A stretch of DNA of 64,000 nucleotides from Ruania halotolerans (GTDB lineage: Bacteria > Actinomycetota > Actinomycetes > Actinomycetales > Beutenbergiaceae): assembly GCF_021049285.1 (NCBI RefSeq), contig NZ_CP088017.1:4165380-4229379 (forward strand). Reading direction: 5' to 3'. Positions 60,480 through 64,000 of this stretch are shown here, piece by piece. Under the pieces are notes generated by a model, which saw only the letters and a program-made list of their open reading frames with translations, searched no databases and had not been told where the DNA came from. The number at the start of each line of letters is the position of its first letter. The stretch's first letter is position 1. A program made the translations under genes and the position numbers.

Positions 60480-60725
60480 TCAGCGAGCAGAGCTCGAGTA
60501 GGGAAGCAGCGCCATCTCTCGGGCGTTCTTCACGGCCCGAGCAATCTGCCGCTGCTCCTGCACGGTGACACCGGTCACGCGGCGCGCGCGGATCTTGCCG
60601 CGGTCCGAGATGAACTTCCGCAGCAGAGCGGTGTCCTTGTAGTCGATCGGCCCCTCAAGCTTGATGGCCTTGAGGGGGTTCGCCTTCTTCTTGATCACAG
60701 GCTTGCGAACTTCACGCTTCGCCAT
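60480..60725 (-). CDS. rpsR: 30S ribosomal protein S18
   Basis: 81-residue S18: [20 protein letters not shown] followed by the core [55 protein letters not shown], all conserved. No CxxC zinc motif is seen, so this is the zinc-free form; some actinobacteria have a second, paralogous S18. S18 forms a pair with S6 in the 30S platform. ATG at 60725 with AAGGAG. Confidence 0.97.
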   Translation of the reverse strand: MAKREVRKPVIKKKANPLKAIKLEGPIDYKDTALLRKFISDRGKIRARRVTGVTVQEQRQIARAVKNAREMALLPYSSSAR

Positions 60726-60778
60726 AGTTGCTCCTTGGATGCTCGCGCCGCGTCAACTGCGGCGCGCAGTGGTGATGG

Positions 60779-61318
60779 TTAGAAAGGGGGCTCGTCGCCG
60801 AAGCTCGAGCCGCCGGTTGCCCACGGGTCGTCTGCCTGGCCGCCGCCGGAGCCACCCTGGCCGCCGCCGAAGCCGCCGCCCTGGTTACCTCCGCTGAAGC
60901 CGCCTCCGCCACCGGAGTTTCCTCCGCCGAAGCCACCACCACCGCCACCACCGCGCTGGGCGCGGGTGACTTTGGCCGTGGCATACCGCATGGAGGGGCC
61001 GACCTCGTCGACCTGAAGCTCGACGACGGTGCGCTTCTCGCCCTCGCGAGTCTCAAAGGAACGCTGAACCAGACGACCCTGTGCGACCACCCGCATCCCC
61101 TTGGTGAGGGACTCGGCGACGTTCTCCGCAGCTTCGCGCCAGATCGAGCAGCGCATGAAGAGGGTGTCGCCGTCCTTCCACTCGTTCGACTGACGGTCGA
61201 ACTGGCGAGGGGTGGACGCGATCGTGAAATTGGCCACGGCCGCACCCGACGGGGTGAACCGGAGCTCAGGGTCAGCCGTGAGGTTGCCGATCACGGTGAT
61301 GACGGTGTCGCCTGCCAT
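60779..61318 (-). CDS. ssb: Single-stranded DNA-binding protein
   Basis: 179-residue SSB: OB fold (about 1-115; [73 protein letters not shown]), then an extended Gly-rich, phase-separating type linker ([22 protein letters not shown]) and the acidic partner-binding tip FGDEPPF. It coats ssDNA and recruits repair proteins. ATG at 61318 with AAAGGAG upstream. Together with S6, S18, L9 it forms the typical operon. Gene spacing to rpsR is 53 bp. Confidence 0.97.
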   Translation of the reverse strand: MAGDTVITVIGNLTADPELRFTPSGAAVANFTIASTPRQFDRQSNEWKDGDTLFMRCSIWREAAENVAESLTKGMRVVAQGRLVQRSFETREGEKRTVVELQVDEVGPSMRYATAKVTRAQRGGGGGGGFGGGNSGGGGGFSGGNQGGGFGGGQGGSGGGQADDPWATGGSSFGDEPPF

Positions 61319-61344
61319 GACGCTCCTTTACGAGGGACTAGCGC

Positions 61345-61635
61345 TCAGCGCGCGTCGGGTCGGATGAGCTTGGTGCGGAGAATGGACTCGCTGAGGCCGA
61401 GCTGGCGGTCGAGCTCCTTGGCAAGTTCCGGCGTGGCGTGCATATTCACCACGGCGTAGATGCCCTCGGGGTTCTTCGCGATCTCGAACGCCAGGCGGCG
61501 CTTGCCCCAGATGTCGACGTTGTCAACGGTCCCACCACCACTGGTGATCACACCGAGGAACTTCTCGAGCGCCGCGGGAACGGTTCGCTCATCGATCTCG
61601 GGATCGAGAATCACCATCAGTTCGTAATGACGCAT
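61345..61635 (-). CDS. rpsF: 30S ribosomal protein S6
   Basis: 96-residue S6: [35 protein letters not shown], then the family segments [47 protein letters not shown] and [10 protein letters not shown]. It binds S18 on the 30S platform. ATG at 61635 has a perfect AGGAGGTG upstream. First gene of the ribosomal/ssb operon; the leader contains a small hairpin (61665-61683). Confidence 0.97.
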   Translation of the reverse strand: MRHYELMVILDPEIDERTVPAALEKFLGVITSGGGTVDNVDIWGKRRLAFEIAKNPEGIYAVVNMHATPELAKELDRQLGLSESILRTKLIRPDAR

Positions 61636-61664
61636 ACTTCAACCCACCTCCTTCGGACTGGGCG

Positions 61665-61683
61665 GTCACGGTCTCTCCGTGAC
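61665..61683 (-). promoter_or_regulatory. Hairpin in the rpsF leader
   Basis: GTCACGG-agaga-CCGTGAC (minus strand), perfect 7-bp stem, 30 bp before the rpsF start. The position suits an S6:S18 autoregulatory leader element, and a CCG triplet follows it, but the known consensus was not matched in detail. -10-like TAGGAT lies farther upstream near 61760. Confidence 0.35.
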
Positions 61684-61817
61684 AGGAGGGTGATGCGTGT
61701 TCGTGCCCCTCTTGCCGAGCGGGTGCCCGCAAGCAGGTGCACGAGATACCCGCTCATCCTAACGGACTGCGCCGGTGCCCGTGTGCCTTCCTCCACAGCT
61801 CCACCACCATCTGCGCA

Positions 61818-61883
61818 TCTGAACCCACTTCTCCTGATCGAACCCCCGACGGCGGGGGTTCAGTCGGGAAAAGTGGGTTCAGA
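61818..61883. repeat. 66-nt palindromic repeat, left copy
   Basis: Outer arms TCTGAACCCACTT / AAGTGGGTTCAGA (13 bp perfect) around an inner perfect 9-bp hairpin GAACCCCCG-ACGG-CGGGGGTTC. A second copy of the same length and orientation (57 of 66 identical) lies at 62971-63036. The rest of the 352-bp gap 61636-61987 holds the rpsF leader and nothing else recognised. Confidence 0.8.
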
Positions 61884-61987
61884 CGGCGACGGGTCGAGAT
61901 TTCCACAGGTCGGACGCCATGAGGCGGTGTCCACACCCCGGGCACCGAGACCACTCGCTGCAGCCGACCTCGGGCTTGACTGCACCG

Positions 61988-62953
61988 ATGGCCCCGCTAC
62001 CTGCCGATCACCACGGACTCATCACCCATGCCAGCGCGGCAGCAACGGGACGCGTCGCACAGCTGGAGGCCGCACATCGAGGCGGTCGCCTGATGCGGAT
62101 CCGGAACGGGGTGTATCGCCACGCTGCCGCCGGCGAACCGGACTCCGCTCCCGCACGTGACCGGCAGCGGTATGAACTCCTCGTGCGTGCGGCCGCGCAC
62201 CGTCAGCGAGCACCGGTATTCACCTCCTACTCGGCCGCCATTCTCATGGGCCTGCCGATCATCGGCCGATGGCCCAGCACGATCTATCGGCTGCGCCCTG
62301 GACCGACCGGTAGGCGCCGCGGAGATGTCATCGACGTGGCGAGCAGGAAACCCATCGAGCCCGTCGCCCACGAGGGTGCGCTCCTCACCCCCATCGAGTT
62401 CACCCTGATCCAACTCGCGCGCCATGCGCCACTGGTCTGCGCACTGGCCGCCTGGGACGCGGCACTGCTCGTGCCGCGGGCACCGGGCGCGGAGCCGATC
62501 ACGACGCCCGATCAGATGGCAGCGGAACATCATCGCCTGCTTCCTTACCACGGCTCCCGGCGAGTTGAGGCGGTGCTCAGCCGGGCGAGTACTGCCTCGG
62601 AGAGCGCACTGGAGACGCTGAGCGGGCTCACGATCGAGGAGCTCGGATTCCCGGCGCCCGAGCGTCAGGCCCACCTCTGGCTTCCCGATCTGCAGACCGA
62701 CGCCTACGTCGACTTCTTCTGGCGTGAGTTCGGGATCGCTGGTGAGGCGGACGGGTATGCCAAGTACGTGGGCGGGGGAGAGGATGCTGCCACCCGAGTC
62801 CTGGAGGAGAAACGCCGCGAGGACGCCATCCGCCGCCAGGTGCACGGATTCGCTCGATGGACGTGGGCGGACGCCTGGCATCGCCGCGGCCTCGAGGTGG
62901 CACTGAGGAGCGCCGGAGTTCCGCAGACACGCGCCCGGCGCCTGCTGCGCTGA
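61988..62953 (+). CDS. AbiEi-like/PD-(D/E)XK nuclease-like protein
   Basis: 321-residue protein. The N-terminal part (about 10-65) resembles the winged helix of AbiEi-type antitoxins, with the common layout of a short HTH, GRLMRIRNGVYRHA (the R-x-x-x-G-v-Y motif) and a following TSYSAAILMGLPI segment. The C-terminal part (about 200-300) has the pattern of a Vsr/DUF559-like restriction fold: SESALETL, DAYVDFFW (Asp242), GEADGYAKY (Glu253, Lys259), EEKRREDAIRRQ and ARWTWADAW. Asp242, Glu253 and Lys259 form a plausible D-ExK site. ATG 61988. No partner toxin gene is adjacent. It interrupts the order of pbp-rpsF, is on the opposite strand to its neighbours, and is bracketed by two 66-nt palindromic repeats. 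Confidence 0.72.
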   Translation: MAPLPADHHGLITHASAAATGRVAQLEAAHRGGRLMRIRNGVYRHAAAGEPDSAPARDRQRYELLVRAAAHRQRAPVFTSYSAAILMGLPIIGRWPSTIYRLRPGPTGRRRGDVIDVASRKPIEPVAHEGALLTPIEFTLIQLARHAPLVCALAAWDAALLVPRAPGAEPITTPDQMAAEHHRLLPYHGSRRVEAVLSRASTASESALETLSGLTIEELGFPAPERQAHLWLPDLQTDAYVDFFWREFGIAGEADGYAKYVGGGEDAATRVLEEKRREDAIRRQVHGFARWTWADAWHRRGLEVALRSAGVPQTRARRLLR

Positions 62954-62970
62954 CCCCATCTCACCGACCG

Positions 62971-63036
62971 TCTGAACCCACTTTTCGTGTGTGAACCCCC
63001 GACGGCGGTTGTTCAGTCGGGGAAACTGGGTTCAGA
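62971..63036. repeat. 66-nt palindromic repeat, right copy
   Basis: Direct-orientation copy of 61818-61883, with 9 substitutions. The outer arms keep 12 of 13 pairs; the inner hairpin has decayed (CGGTTGTTC in place of CGGGGGTTC). It starts 18 bp after the stop codon of the nuclease-like gene. Confidence 0.8.
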
Positions 63037-63064
63037 CGGGCCTTCCGGTCCATCGGTCCACCGA

Positions 63065-64000
63065 TCAATCCGCGCCGGCGTCGCCATCCGCGCTCGCATC
63101 GGAGCCCGCGTCGGGGTCGCCACCGTCCGAGTCAGCGTCGCCGTCCGGCACACCGTCGACCAGGCCACCATCGGAGTCGTCTGTCGGCGTGGGGCTCGGA
63201 GTCGGAGTCGGGGTGGGTGTGGGAGTGGGCTCCTGCGTGGGTTTCTCAGTGGGTTCTTCCGAGGGCTCCTCGGTCGGCTCCTCGGTGGTCTCCTCCTCGG
63301 TCGGCTCCTCCGACGGCTCTTCGGCGGGCTGCTCCTCCTGTGGTGCGGCCGGCGGCGCGTTCGAGTAGTCGGGTGCAGACCGTTCGGGGAACTCTTCCAC
63401 CGGCAGGTCGGCCACGGCCGCGCTCATGTACTCGGTCCAGATATCGGTGGGGTAACTGCCGCCGGAGATCGGTGCCACACCGCCCCAGCCGTCCACCATC
63501 GAGATCTCCTCACCGTCCTCGCCAATCTGATACATCGCCACCGAGGTGGTGATCTGCGGCACGAAGCCGACGAACCACGCCGATCGGTAGTCGTTCGAGC
63601 TACCCGTCTTGCCCGCTGCTGGTCGGCCGATCTCCGAGGCCGTCGAGCCGGTACCGCCCTGCACCACCTGCTGCATGGCATAGGTGGCATCCGCCATCAC
63701 CTGAGCATCCACCACCTGCTCGCCCTCGCCACCGCCGGTGTAGACCGTCTCGCCGTCGGCGTTGACCGCGGACTCCACGATGAACCGGTCCCGGTGCACC
63801 CCGCCCGTGGCGATCGTCGAGTAGGCCTCGGCCATGTCCGCCGGGTGTGGCGACGCCGGACCGAGCACGTTCGAGGGGAAGGGTTCCAGCCCAGGGGTGT
63901 CCTCGGGCAGGCCCATCCGGTGCGCCACATCCACGAGAGCCTCTGGCCCCGTCTCGGTGTTGAGCTGCATGTAGTAGGTGTTCACCGAGTGCTGCGTCGC
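63065..64000 (-). CDS. ponA: Class A penicillin-binding protein (5' part outside window)
   Basis: C-terminal 311 codons of a bifunctional transglycosylase/transpeptidase that builds cell-wall peptidoglycan. The SxN motif is at the edge (HSVNTYY), and the KTG box is in GRPAAGKTGSSNDYRSAWFVGFVPQI. After the transpeptidase domain comes a long low-complexity tail rich in Glu-Pro-Thr (EEPSEEPTEEETTEEPTEE...TPTPTPTPTPSP) and then an Asp/Gly/Ser-rich end (DADSDGGDPDAGSDASADGD), predicted extracellular. This tail is typical of actinobacterial PBP1. The gene continues past 64000. Confidence 0.92.
   Translation of the reverse strand, partial: ATQHSVNTYYMQLNTETGPEALVDVAHRMGLPEDTPGLEPFPSNVLGPASPHPADMAEAYSTIATGGVHRDRFIVESAVNADGETVYTGGGEGEQVVDAQVMADATYAMQQVVQGGTGSTASEIGRPAAGKTGSSNDYRSAWFVGFVPQITTSVAMYQIGEDGEEISMVDGWGGVAPISGGSYPTDIWTEYMSAAVADLPVEEFPERSAPDYSNAPPAAPQEEQPAEEPSEEPTEEETTEEPTEEPSEEPTEKPTQEPTPTPTPTPTPSPTPTDDSDGGLVDGVPDGDADSDGGDPDAGSDASADGDAGAD

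Noticed and set aside
1-64000. CRISPR arrays, tRNA genes, insertion sequences and prophage genes
   Set aside because: No regularly spaced short repeats, tRNA-like T-loops outside coding sequence, transposases, integrases or phage structural genes were recognised.

Overview
The window is high-GC DNA with dense, mostly GTG/ATG-started genes, Shine-Dalgarno-led operons with ATGA/TGATG overlaps, class A PBP, HelR, ROK and GntR regulators, and three sortase-anchored surface proteins. This fits a free-living, carbohydrate-degrading actinobacterium, most likely of the order Micrococcales. The genus cannot be fixed from the sequence alone. No rRNA, tRNA, CRISPR array, intact transposase or phage gene was seen.

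Layout. 1-9.4 kb: a truncated DHA2 drug exporter, a small lipoprotein, and a metallophore-type uptake locus. That locus is a FecCD/FecE/FecB-like ABC operon on the minus strand, divergent from two half-size exporter-fold ABC proteins plus a methyltransferase, with a Fur-like 7-1-7 box between them. A wrecked vapC-like toxin gene lies at 9.4-9.57 kb. 9.6-23 kb: sugar-acid and amino-sugar catabolism (DgoD-like dehydratase with its FCD regulator; a huge wall-anchored LamG/helical-domain protein with a ROK regulator; proline iminopeptidase; MFS; NanE/NanK/UTRA regulator; pyruvate:quinone oxidoreductase). 22.8-26.6 kb: a 1252-residue LPATG surface protein made of Ig-like repeats.

27.8-32 kb: a complete manganese/zinc ABC importer with a convergent DtxR/MntR-type repressor; each has its own dyad in the promoter. 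32.2-38.8 kb: a deazaflavin-type oxidoreductase, a glycine-betaine ABC operon, an LLM-type monooxygenase and an AGCS amino-acid/sodium symporter. 38.8-41.05 kb: a HelR-type RNA polymerase recycling ATPase with a 31-nt near-perfect palindrome upstream that resembles the rifamycin-associated element. 41.1-50.5 kb: a polysaccharide-use locus (GH51 arabinofuranosidase, sugar ABC permeases and Tat-type binding lipoprotein, two sulfatases, LacI regulator) with two identical 12-bp LacI-type operators between the divergent arms; this suggests use of a sulfated arabinose-containing glycan.

50.5-56.1 kb: a decayed immunity-like gene, an NmrA-like reductase and its divergent MerR regulator (dyad in the promoter spacer), an MDR dehydrogenase lacking the structural-zinc cysteines, a choice-of-anchor A/DUF5979 surface protein with a nearly perfect 330-bp-spaced tandem repeat, and a GNAT enzyme. 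56.2-64 kb: the conserved replication/ribosome block dnaB, rplI, rpsR, ssb, rpsF and the 3' part of a class A PBP gene. It is interrupted by a MATE exporter, a DUF4333-like lipoprotein and an AbiEi-like/nuclease-like protein gene bracketed by two copies of a 66-nt palindromic repeat. The dnaB-MATE intergenic region holds a cluster of DnaA-box-like sequences.
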